A DNA stretch of 64,000 nucleotides from Actinobacteria bacterium OK074 (lineage in GTDB: Bacteria; Actinomycetota; Actinomycetes; Streptomycetales; Streptomycetaceae). The notes under the pieces were generated by a model. The model saw only the letters and a program-made list of their open reading frames with translations, had not been told where the DNA came from and searched no databases. The position numbers and the translations under genes are program-made. The stretch covers positions 1 through 64,000 of the forward strand of contig LJCV01000111.1 in the NCBI GenBank assembly GCA_001298575.1, in the 5' to 3' direction. Positions 46,931 through 54,750 of the stretch are shown one piece after another (position 1 is the stretch's first letter; every line of letters begins with the position of its first letter).

Positions 46931-49900
46931 TCAGGAACCGTCCTCGTCGCCGAGTGCCTCCAGTTCCGCCAGCAGTTGTTCCGTGGCCACCCTGTCCGCG
47001 GACGCCTGTGCGGTGACCACCGCGAGCGCGAAGGCCGACAGGGTGGGGTGTTCGAACGCGAGACTGACCGGCAGATCGACGCCGAAGGACACCGTCGCGC
47101 GGCCGGTCATCCGGGCGGCGAGCAACGAGTGGCCACCGATCTCGAAGAAGTTGTCACCGCCGCCGATCTCGGCGACGCCCAGCAGGCCGCTCCAGATACC
47201 GGCCAGCTCACGTTCCGCGGGGGTGGCGGGTGGAGCGCTGCGGCCGACCCGCAGTTCGCCGGGTGCCGGGTCGGGAAGTGCCTTGCGGTCCCTCTTGCCG
47301 CTCGGGGTCAGGGGCACCCGGTCGACGATGACGTAGACACCCGGCCGCATGTACGCGGGAAGCCGGGCGGCGGCCAGTGCGCGCAGTTCCTCGACGAGTT
47401 CCCCGGCCCGCTCGGGCCGGGCGGGCCGTATGTAGGCGACCAGACGCTGGTCGTCGCCGCCCTGGCCCCGGACATCGACGACCGCCTCGGCCACCTCGGT
47501 GTGGTCCTCCAGCGGTGCCTCGATCTCTTTGAGTTCGATCCGCTGGCCGCGCAGCTTCACCTGCCCGTCCCCGCGCCCCAGATACTCCACGACGCCGTCA
47601 CGGCGCCACCGGGCCAGGTCGCCGGAGCGGTACATGCGCGAGCCCGGTGGCCCGTAGGGGTCCGGCAGGAACCGTTCGGCCGTCAGGTCCGGCCGGTTGT
47701 GGTAGCCGCGGGCGACCGGGACGCCGCCCAGCCACAGTTCGCCGTGCACGCCCGGCGGCACCGGGTTCAGTTCGCCGTCGAGCACATAGCAGCGGGCGTT
47801 CGCGATGGGCCGGCCGATCGGCACGGTGAGGTCACCGGGACGGCACTGCCAGTGCGTGACCTCGATCGCCGCTTCGGTCGGCCCGTAGAGGTTGTGCAGT
47901 TCGACCTCGGGCAGGCGGGCGAAGAAACGGTCGCGCAGGCCCGGCGAAAGCGCCTCGCCACTGCAGAACACCCGGCGCAGCCGAAGATCGTCCGGGAACG
48001 TGCCGACGTCGAGGAAGGCAGCGAGCACCGAGGGTACGAAATGCGCGTCCGTCACCCCCTCGGCGGCGAGCAGATCCGCCATGTACTTCGGGTCCCCGTG
48101 TCCGCCGGGCCGGGCGAGCACCAGCGTCGCGCCGCAGGCCAGGGTCCAGAAGATCTCCCACGCCGAGACGTCGAAGTGCACGGGCGTCTTCTGGACGACG
48201 ACCGCGCCGGGGCCGAGGGGGAAGGCGGCCATGCCCCAGCGGATCCGGTTGCACACCGGCCCGTGTTCGTTGAGCACGCCCTTGGGCCGACCGGTGGAGC
48301 CGGAGGTGTAGATGAGGTAGGCGAGTTGTCCGGGGGTGACGTCGGGGAGCTCGTCCGCGGTCTCGCCCGTGTCCGCCGACGGGTCGGGGCCGTCGAGCTG
48401 TATGACGTCCATCCCGTGGGCCGCGGGCAGGTTCGCCATGTGCCGGCGCAGGGTCAGCAGCAGGCGGGCCCCGCTGTCGCGCAGGACGAAGGAGGTGCGC
48501 TCGGACGGATCGCCCGGGTCGACCGGCAGATACGCGCCACCCGCCTTGAGGACGGCCACGAGCGCGACGATCATCTCGAAGGAACGCTCGCAGGCGACCG
48601 CCACCACACTCTCCGGCGCGAGGCCACGCGAGAGCAGCCGACGGGCCAACCGGTCGGCTTCCGCCTCAAGTTGACGGTACGTCAGCTCGGAGCCGTCATC
48701 GGTGCGCAGGGCGACGGCGTCGGGGGTGCGCAGGGCCTGTGCGCGCAGCAGCGCGGGCAGGGAGCGCGCGTCCCGTCCGCCGGGCAGTTCGGCGGCGGTG
48801 TCGTTCCAGTCGTGGACCGCTCGGTCGCGGGCCGCCGGCTCCTGCAGCGGCAGCAGGGCCACGGGCAGGTCCGTCCGGTCGAGCGCCGCATCGAGCAGGG
48901 TGACGAGGTGGCGGCCGAGTTCCGCGATCCGTTCCTCGTCGAACAGGTCGCTGTCGTACTCCCATTCCCCGCGCATACCGGATCCGGTCCGGGTGGCGAA
49001 GAGCGTGAGGTCGAACATCGCGCTTCCGGTGTCGCCGGCGCCCTCCTCCCGCACGAACGGGCCCCGGCCGGGCTCCCCGCCGTCGCGGTCCGGCGTGTTC
49101 TGCAACGCGAGCATCACCTGGACGAGGGGGGTGTGGGCCGGGTTGCGTACCGGTGCGAGCTCCTCCACCAGGCGGTGGAAGGGGAGTTCCTGCCGGGCGA
49201 AGCTCCGCACGACGGTTTCCCGCGTCCGCCGTACCAGTTCCAGGAACGACGGCCGCCCCTGGACACCGCACCGTACGGCCACGGTGTTCACGAAGAGACC
49301 GACCAGGCCCTCGGTGTCGGTGTGCGTGCGGTTGGCCACGGGGGAACCGACGACGAAGTCCTCCTGCCCCGTCAGCCGGTGCAGCAGCGCGCCGAACCCG
49401 GCGAGCAGCACGGTGTACGGCGTCGTCGCCTCGTCGTGGGCGAGGTGTTCGAGTCGCCGGGTGACGGATTCCGGGATGTCGAAGGCGAGCCTGCCGCCCC
49501 GATGACGTTTGACCGCGGGGCGCGGCCGGTCGGCGGGCAGCTCCAGCAGCGGCGGCGCCCCCGCGAGATGCCGACGCCACCAGTCGAGCAACTCCGCCTC
49601 GCTGTCGGCCAGTTCCGCTCGCTGGCGCACCGCCCAGTCGGTGTACTGGACGGGCAGCGGCGGCAGTTCGGGGTCCTCGCCCCGGGAGCGGGCCAGGTAC
49701 AGGTGGTTCAGTTCACGTACGAGGATGTCGTCGGACCACGCGTCGGTGACGATGTGCGGCATCGTCAGCAGCAGTCGATGACACGTGTCGGTCAGCTGGA
49801 GCACCCGGACGCGCAGCATCGGGCCGGTGGTCGGCTCGAAGGGCGCGCGCGCCTCCTGCGCGGCGATCCGGGCGGCGACGGCAGGCCGCTCGGCCTGGGG

Positions 49901-50479
49901 CAGTTCGCGCAGGTCGGACACGTCGAGGGGGATCCGCACCCGCTCCAGGACCCGCTGGTACGGCCTGCCCCGCACGCTCGGGAAGACGGTGCGCAGCACC
50001 GCGTGCCGGTGGACGAGGTCCCGTACGCACCGGTCGAGGATGCCGAGGTCCAGCGGTCCGTCGTGGCGCACCGCGAAGTGGATGTTGTAGGTGGCGCTGC
50101 CCGGCTGGAGCTGCCCGAAGAGCCACATGGGCTCCTGCTGGAAGGTGAGGGGAGCCGTCTGCGGTCCGTCGGCGGTGTCGGTCCCGGAGCCGTTCGCCGG
50201 GGCCGGCCCGGGCGCGCCGGGTACGGCCGGCGCGCCCGGGCGGGCGGCCTCGATCCGCTCGGCGAGTGCGGCGGCCGACGGTGATTCGAAGATGTCCCGC
50301 AACGGCAGCGGGGTGCCCAGTGCCTCACGGATGCGGGCCGCGGCCCGCACGGCCATGACCGAACTCGCCCCGAGCCGGAAGACGTTGTCGTCGGCGCCGA
50401 TCTCCGGCCGGTCGAGCAGTCCGGCCCAGACGGCGACGATCCGGGCGGTGACCGTGTCGGGCGTACCGGGAGCCTTCAC
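46931..50479 (-). CDS. phsB: NRPS elongation module PhsB (T-C-A-T)
   Basis: An 1182-residue protein: N-terminal carrier domain (about 1-75; RLGASSVMAVRAA with the Ser site), condensation domain (about 110-550), adenylation domain (about 560-1080; YTSGSTGRPKG, MYRSGDLARW, SGKRDRK) and a second carrier (FFEIGGHSLLAAR). The condensation motif reads MPHIVTDAWS rather than HHxxxDG, keeping the second His and the Asp. The hand-read A-domain code D-V-W-F-F-S-L-I-E-K suits a small residue, consistent with alanine. GTG 50479 overlaps the MbtH stop, fixing the start; the extra upstream open frame lies inside that gene. Confidence 0.9.
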   Translation of the reverse strand: MKAPGTPDTVTARIVAVWAGLLDRPEIGADDNVFRLGASSVMAVRAAARIREALGTPLPLRDIFESPSAAALAERIEAARPGAPAVPGAPGPAPANGSGTDTADGPQTAPLTFQQEPMWLFGQLQPGSATYNIHFAVRHDGPLDLGILDRCVRDLVHRHAVLRTVFPSVRGRPYQRVLERVRIPLDVSDLRELPQAERPAVAARIAAQEARAPFEPTTGPMLRVRVLQLTDTCHRLLLTMPHIVTDAWSDDILVRELNHLYLARSRGEDPELPPLPVQYTDWAVRQRAELADSEAELLDWWRRHLAGAPPLLELPADRPRPAVKRHRGGRLAFDIPESVTRRLEHLAHDEATTPYTVLLAGFGALLHRLTGQEDFVVGSPVANRTHTDTEGLVGLFVNTVAVRCGVQGRPSFLELVRRTRETVVRSFARQELPFHRLVEELAPVRNPAHTPLVQVMLALQNTPDRDGGEPGRGPFVREEGAGDTGSAMFDLTLFATRTGSGMRGEWEYDSDLFDEERIAELGRHLVTLLDAALDRTDLPVALLPLQEPAARDRAVHDWNDTAAELPGGRDARSLPALLRAQALRTPDAVALRTDDGSELTYRQLEAEADRLARRLLSRGLAPESVVAVACERSFEMIVALVAVLKAGGAYLPVDPGDPSERTSFVLRDSGARLLLTLRRHMANLPAAHGMDVIQLDGPDPSADTGETADELPDVTPGQLAYLIYTSGSTGRPKGVLNEHGPVCNRIRWGMAAFPLGPGAVVVQKTPVHFDVSAWEIFWTLACGATLVLARPGGHGDPKYMADLLAAEGVTDAHFVPSVLAAFLDVGTFPDDLRLRRVFCSGEALSPGLRDRFFARLPEVELHNLYGPTEAAIEVTHWQCRPGDLTVPIGRPIANARCYVLDGELNPVPPGVHGELWLGGVPVARGYHNRPDLTAERFLPDPYGPPGSRMYRSGDLARWRRDGVVEYLGRGDGQVKLRGQRIELKEIEAPLEDHTEVAEAVVDVRGQGGDDQRLVAYIRPARPERAGELVEELRALAAARLPAYMRPGVYVIVDRVPLTPSGKRDRKALPDPAPGELRVGRSAPPATPAERELAGIWSGLLGVAEIGGGDNFFEIGGHSLLAARMTGRATVSFGVDLPVSLAFEHPTLSAFALAVVTAQASADRVATEQLLAELEALGDEDGS

Positions 50480-50685
50480 GCGCCGCCCTCCCCCAGGGTC
50501 CGCCGCAGGCTCAGGGGCCGCATGTCGCCCCACTGCTCGCGAATGTGGTCCAGACATTCGACACGAGTGCCGCGGGCGCCGTGGGCGCGCCAGCCGGCAG
50601 GTGGTTCACGGTCCTCAGGCCACACGGAGAACTGACCCTCGTGGTTGACGACCACCAGGAAGCGTGCCACTGCGCCGTCGAGCAT
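50476..50685 (-). CDS. MbtH-like NRPS accessory protein
   Basis: A 69-residue protein with the MbtH signature: FLVVVNHEGQFSVWPEDREP, PAGWRAHG and CLDHIREQWGDMRPLSLR. MbtH-like proteins bind adenylation domains and are needed for their folding or activity. ATG 50685 has AGGAAGGG upstream. It is the first gene of the minus-strand cluster and overlaps phsB by 4 bp, so the two are translated together. Confidence 0.92.
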   Translation of the reverse strand: MLDGAVARFLVVVNHEGQFSVWPEDREPPAGWRAHGARGTRVECLDHIREQWGDMRPLSLRRTLGEGGA

Positions 50686-50770
50686 TCGTCTGCCCTTCCT
50701 TGTCTCGCCACCTACGCGTAACGTCCACATTGCAGAACTAAATATCGTCTGAATCATCAACCATCGTCGG
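50686..50770 (-). promoter_or_regulatory. Probable promoter region of the phosphinothricin operon
   Basis: An AT-rich patch (about 50725-50762) lies just before the first cluster gene on the minus strand. TTGATG at about 50754-50759 and TATTTA-like sequence about 17 bp downstream could act as -35/-10 boxes. All 24 cluster genes run away from this point, though internal promoters, for example before brpA, are likely. Confidence 0.3.
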
Positions 50771-51526
50771 CACCGCTCTCACGCGTTCCGAACTTCCGCC
50801 AGTGGACATGTCCACAAGTGGAACCGCAGCCCTGACTACCCGTGGAATCACGGTCGGCGCTCCCTTCGCGAAGATCGCCGGACGGCCACCACGACTCTCC
50901 CCCGAACAGATCCATCAGCCCTCCCGACGCCGCGACCTGCGCTGTCTCGTCCACAAGCCCGCCCTCGTCCTCTGCCTGACATCGGCCGCCGCCTTCCACC
51001 GCATCACTCCCATCGCTCATGGAACGCCGGCCCGAACGGACGTCCCGGGCACGACAGAAGTGCAAGTACACCGTGGCGATCGAGGGCTGCCAAGACGCCG
51101 TCGGGCCGGCCCGACGGCGTTCGCACCGCAAACTGCGGGACGAGTCAGCGCTTGTCCCCCGACAGCCCAGCGCGCTGCTACGGCCACCCGACCGGGGCGA
51201 CCCGCCTCCCTGTGCCCCTGCCGCGAGCGAGCGAAAACCCGTCAAGTACCGCACAAACGCGATACTCCACGGGGCCGCACATACGCCAATCGGATTCGGC
51301 AATCCGAATATTCACTCGGGGGCCACTACCCGAACAACGGCGTCCGGCAGGCTCAGCAGTAACGCAGGGGCCATGACGTCGATGGTGGTCGGACACACAC
51401 CACGCGTTCGCATCGGACTCAGCCTCACGCTGCGAATACCCCGCCGCAGGAGTCCCCGTTCTCCGCTCCCGAGGACCACTTCCGCATCGTCGATTTCGGG
51501 TTCCCGACGAGTCCCGCGCACCCTCT
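50771..51526. other. Gene-poor stretch right of the phosphinothricin cluster
   Basis: No supported gene. Frames are short, with no family motif or ribosome-binding site, and base composition is somewhat less GC-rich than in the neighbours. It forms the boundary between the cluster and the right arm. Confidence 0.5.
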
Positions 51527-51724
51527 TGGTGGACTACCCGATCAGAACTTGCGTCGCGGCACTGAGACATGTTGGAAGCGAACAGACTCTGCCGATGAAA
51601 CGACCCCCGAGAGGACGTGGCGGCCACCCGGGATCACGGCGCCCGCCCACCTCTGCGACTCCGGCGCCCGCAACGACACCAACCTCCCCCGCCGCGATGC
51701 AAGCTCTGATCGGGTAGTCCACCA
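51527..51724. mobile_element. 198-bp MITE-like element with 34-bp inverted terminal repeats
   Basis: Positions 51527-51560 and 51691-51724 are inverted copies of each other over 34 bp, with two mismatches and an exact outer 20 bp. The 130-bp interior encodes nothing recognisable. The element has the size and layout of a miniature inverted-repeat transposable element mobilised by a transposase elsewhere. I see no target-site duplication in the immediate flanks, so it may instead be two inverted gene fragments. Confidence 0.5.
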
Positions 51725-51911
51725 CGTCGGCCTCTGCACCGGAGACCGACAGATCATCGACGCACCCCACTCCCACGCCCCCATCAGGTCGAGCCCTGCC
51801 GACACCCCGGCAATGACTACGCGGGCGCCACCAGACCGTCCAGGGGTATTTCACACAACGTGCCGTCACTCACGCGCTCAACAGACCAAGTAGCAGAACG
51901 AGGGCATCGAG

Positions 51912-52145
51912 GTGGCCTTCGCCGACCTGGCGGCCAGCCCCACCTTGCGCGGCGGCGCGAAGCACTGGCCCGGGACCGGCGGACCCGGCGCCGGTCCTGA
52001 TGAAGGTGGACCCGGCCGAGCCGTTCGCGCCGCCGCCGATGCGGCAGGTGTACTGGATCGGACGCGGGGACGCGACGGCGCTGGGCGGAGTCAGCTGCCA
52101 CGCCTACTTCGAGTTCGCGGGCCGCTCGGTCGAACCGGCGCGCCC
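51912..52145 (+). pseudogene. NRPS relic: carrier end plus start of a condensation (Cy-like) domain
   Basis: VAFADLAASPTL at 51912 resembles the end of a carrier domain. From 52000 another frame reads MRQVYWIGRGDATALGGVSC followed by HAYFEFAGRSVE, very like the opening of Cy/condensation domains (QQAYWIGRG...GGV-CHAYFEF). Homology stops by about 52145. It is a fragment of a much larger lost gene, frameshifted between the two pieces, and overlaps the 3' end of an opposing membrane-protein gene. Confidence 0.5.
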
Positions 52146-52567
52146 GCCGCCACCCGGAACAGCGCGAGACGGCCGTCCTGCGCGCCGCGCAGCAGGAACG
52201 CGAGCAGCACCGACATGACGACATGGGCGACCGCCACCCGCCAGGCCAGGGAAAACCGCTCGTACGTTGCCCCCGTACACACGCCGAACCAGTACACACC
52301 GAGAGCCTGAGTCGCGGAGGTGAGTACCAACTGGCGTGCCATGCCGCTCGGTTGGCCCGCCCAGGGAAAGGCCCGGAGGAAGAGGAGCCCGGCCAGGACT
52401 CCGCGGGCGGCCCAGGACGGCGAGACGTCGAACACCACACGGTGTCCTGCGACGGCGAGCGCGGTGCCCGCCACCGGGAACACGCCCGCCCGGGCAGCCG
52501 CCACCCGTACCGAGGACGGATCACCACCGCGGCGGCGCAGGCGGGGCACAAGGGATGAAGCCGCCAT
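52091..52567 (-). CDS. Hypothetical integral membrane protein
   Basis: A 158-residue protein with about four hydrophobic helices (VFPVAGTALAVAGHRVVFDV, GVLAGLLFLRAF, VYWFGVCTG, VAVAHVVMSVLLAFLLRG). The pattern of small membrane segments ending in LRRG and ALFR resembles a family of Streptomyces membrane proteins of unknown function. The last 15 residues lie over the NRPS relic, so the natural C-terminus was probably replaced by read-through. The function is unknown. Confidence 0.5.
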   Translation of the reverse strand: MAASSLVPRLRRRGGDPSSVRVAAARAGVFPVAGTALAVAGHRVVFDVSPSWAARGVLAGLLFLRAFPWAGQPSGMARQLVLTSATQALGVYWFGVCTGATYERFSLAWRVAVAHVVMSVLLAFLLRGAQDGRLALFRVAAGAPVRPSGPRTRSRRGS

Positions 52568-52660
52568 GACCCGCTCACCGCGAAGGGCAGGTCATGTCCC
52601 TGGCACCACCGCGTACCCGCGACGTGAGCAGCGCGGCCACAACACCCTGCGGCGGTTACA

Positions 52661-53359
52661 TCAGTCCGTCGCTTCCGCCGTCACCTTCGCCTCTGTCGCC
52701 TTCGGGCGCACGGCCCGCACGTAACACAGCCAAGGCCGTACATCTCCGCCGCCCCGCACCTCGAAACCCGCCCCGGTCACGAGCCCGTCCAGCAGGTCGA
52801 TCCGGTTGTGGGACATGGCGTGCCCCAGCCCTCCATGCACCAGATGGCGGCCGATCCTGCTGCTCGGCGGCCGGAACTCGACAACCAGCAGCCGTCCGCC
52901 CGGCCGCAGGACACGGCACATCTCGCCCAGCGCCGCCGGCCTCAGCTCCTCCGGCAGGTGATGCAGCATCAGGCTGGTGACGACCGTGTCGAACGACGCG
53001 TCCGGCAGGTCGAGGGCCTCGGCGGTCCCTTCCCGGTACGTACACGGCGCCTGCTGTCCGCGCTGCCGCTTGTGGCGTGCGTATGCGAGCACCGGCGGCG
53101 ACGGGTCCACACCGGTCACCGAGCCCTCCGGTCCGGCCACGGTGGCCATGCGCCGCGTCAGGTACCCGGTGCCGCAGCCCACATCCAGGACACGGTCCCC
53201 GGCCTCGGCCCCGCTGAGGGCGGCGAGGCGGGTGAAGACCCGGCGCCGCGTCCCGGCGAAACACACGGCGCCGCAGAGCTCGTACGCGCGTGGGGCTCCG
53301 ATCGTCACGCCAGGAGTGTCCGCGTGCGGTTTTCCATGCATGAGGCGCCCCAGAGACAT
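52661..53359 (-). CDS. Class I SAM-dependent methyltransferase
   Basis: A 232-residue UbiE-like methyltransferase. Motif I is VLDVGCGTGYLTRRMA, followed by VTGVDPSPPVLAYA, FDTVVTSLMLHHLPEELRP and VLRPGGRLLVVEF. Start ATG 53359 (MSLGRLMHGK) is supported by AAGGAGG seven bases upstream; a longer frame would run through the operator. It is divergent from a TetR regulator and shares a palindromic control region, so its expression is probably ligand-induced. The substrate is unknown. Confidence 0.87.
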   Translation of the reverse strand: MSLGRLMHGKPHADTPGVTIGAPRAYELCGAVCFAGTRRRVFTRLAALSGAEAGDRVLDVGCGTGYLTRRMATVAGPEGSVTGVDPSPPVLAYARHKRQRGQQAPCTYREGTAEALDLPDASFDTVVTSLMLHHLPEELRPAALGEMCRVLRPGGRLLVVEFRPPSSRIGRHLVHGGLGHAMSHNRIDLLDGLVTGAGFEVRGGGDVRPWLCYVRAVRPKATEAKVTAEATD

Positions 53360-53373
53360 GGCCACCCTCCTTA

Positions 53374-53391
53374 ACTTAGTCATGACTAAGT
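53374..53391. promoter_or_regulatory. Perfect 18-bp palindrome, probable TetR operator
   Basis: ACTTAGTCATGACTAAGT is fully symmetric and lies in the gap between the divergent methyltransferase and TetR genes. A weaker copy with CTTAG and CTAAG arms lies at about 53404-53419. The paired sites could cover both promoters and give coordinated repression of the regulator and the methyltransferase. Confidence 0.65.
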
Positions 53392-53440
53392 ACTTCACCC
53401 CAACTTAGTTGCGGCTAAGAAATATGGCAAGAGGCATACG

Positions 53441-54157
53441 ATGGCCGGCGTGACCGAGCCAGACGCGCCCGCAACAGATCACGCCACAGAGACCGCGGAC
53501 ACACCCTCGAAGACGACTCCCGAGCACCCGGGCAGAGCGCGCACGCGCACCCGCATGCCGGCCGCCGAACGGCGCGCGTCGATCCTGGCCGCGGCCACGG
53601 AGGTGTTCTCCGAGTGCGGGTACGAGCGCGGGAAGGTCTCCGACATCGCCAAGCGGGTCGGCGTCACCGAACCGGTGGTCTTCCAGAACTTCGGCTCCAA
53701 GGCCGCCTTGTACAAGGCCGTTCTCGACCACGTCACCACCGCGGTGGCCGCACTTCTCACGGAAGCCGCGGACGCCGGTAGCTCCGTCCTCGACGTACTG
53801 GCCGCCTTCCTCGACCCTGCGCACATGGACCGCTTCCATCAGCGCGGCGCGCACGGCTTCCTCTTCGCGGACGCCCCCGTCCTGGCCCACGACCCGGCCC
53901 TCGCCGAACACGCCCGCCACGCCCACCAGCACTTCGCCGAGGTGCTCGCCGGCCTCCTCCGCCGCGGCCAGGACACCGGCGACATCCGCGCCGACGTCCC
54001 CCCGCACACCGCCGCCTGGTGGCTCGTCTCCCTGCTCGCCGGCCGCACCTTTCGCAACGCGGTCATGCCGGACCGGGACGCCCGGGAGGCCGAGTTGACG
54101 GACCTGGCACTGCGGTCACTCCTGCCCGAGCACCGACGAGCACCGGGACGCACCTGA
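53441..54157 (+). CDS. TetR-family transcriptional regulator
   Basis: A 238-residue protein. After a polar N-terminal tail (about 1-38) comes a TetR HTH (RASILAAATEVFSECGYERG then KVSDIAKRVGVTEPVVFQNF followed by GSK). The C-terminal helical domain (about 100-230) would bind a ligand. It is divergent from the methyltransferase, with two palindromes between them. ATG 53441 may not be the true start, because the tail is weakly conserved in character. Confidence 0.88.
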   Translation: MAGVTEPDAPATDHATETADTPSKTTPEHPGRARTRTRMPAAERRASILAAATEVFSECGYERGKVSDIAKRVGVTEPVVFQNFGSKAALYKAVLDHVTTAVAALLTEAADAGSSVLDVLAAFLDPAHMDRFHQRGAHGFLFADAPVLAHDPALAEHARHAHQHFAEVLAGLLRRGQDTGDIRADVPPHTAAWWLVSLLAGRTFRNAVMPDRDAREAELTDLALRSLLPEHRRAPGRT

Positions 54158-54179
54158 CGGCGTCCGCCGCCGGAACCCC

Positions 54180-54545
54180 TCAGTCGTGGGGCGGAGCCCC
54201 GGTGACGATGTGGTCCGCGTGCCCGATCGCCTCGACGACGAGGCGGCGCAGATGTCCGTCGCTCAAGGTGTACACGGAGCGTCGGCCGACCTTGCGCACC
54301 TGGACCAGGCCGGACAGGCGGAGTTTGGACAGATGCTGGCTTACCGCCGGGCGGGCCGCCCCGCTGCCCTCCGTGAGGGTGTTGACGTCAGCCTCACCCC
54401 TGGCGAGCGTCCAGACCAGGTGCAGCCTGGTGGGGTCGGAGAGCAGGGCGAAGACATTGGCCGCCGCGGCGAACTGCGCGGCGCCTGCGCGATGCTCCTG
54501 CGATTCAACCGCAGTTGCAGCTGATGACTCATTACTCGCCGACAT
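54180..54545 (-). CDS. ArsR/SmtB-type metal-responsive repressor
   Basis: A 121-residue winged-helix repressor with FALLSDPTRLHLVWTLARGE, AVSQHLSKLRLSGLVQVRKV and GRRSVYTLSDGHLRRLVVEA. The last helix carries DGHLRRLVVEAIGHADH, an arrangement of Asp and His matching the alpha-5 Zn/Ni/Co sites of SmtB, CzrA and NmtR. No alpha-3 Cys box is present. ATG 54545 (MSASNES) is the likely start. The CDF exporter is divergent on its right, so it probably derepresses metal efflux when the metal is in excess. Confidence 0.85.
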   Translation of the reverse strand: MSASNESSAATAVESQEHRAGAAQFAAAANVFALLSDPTRLHLVWTLARGEADVNTLTEGSGAARPAVSQHLSKLRLSGLVQVRKVGRRSVYTLSDGHLRRLVVEAIGHADHIVTGAPPHD

Positions 54546-54673
54546 GGACCCATCGTAGGACTCCACGTCGGTGCACGGGTGGCTCCAGCCCTCACATCGG
54601 CCCATCAGCGCGCACATATGCGCCGACTCGCCCCGGCCATCAGCACGCGAGCACCTTTTGTGCGATCCCACAG

Positions 54674-54697
54674 GTGCATTAGTGCAAGAGTATGCAC
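54674..54697. promoter_or_regulatory. Candidate ArsR/SmtB operator upstream of the CDF exporter
   Basis: GTGCAT (54674-54679) and ATGCAC (54692-54697) form an inverted repeat with a 12-bp spacer in an AT-rich stretch between the ArsR and CDF genes. This resembles the 12-2-12 imperfect repeats bound by SmtB-like repressors. A related TTGCA/TGCAA repeat lies upstream of the NiCoT gene (58286-58302). Confidence 0.4.
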
Positions 54698-54750
54698 ACA
54701 ATAGGAGTTGAGCGCTCTCGGCGCCCGCCCTGCGGCAACACTCCTAAGAG

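Noticed and set aside
46619..50284. A very long open frame antisense to phsB
   Set aside because: It is the GC-driven antisense shadow of a clear NRPS gene, with glycine/valine-rich low-information sequence and no domain motifs.
50771..51526. Small ORFs on both strands right of the MbtH-like gene
   Set aside because: Short, compositionally odd, without ribosome-binding sites or recognisable motifs.
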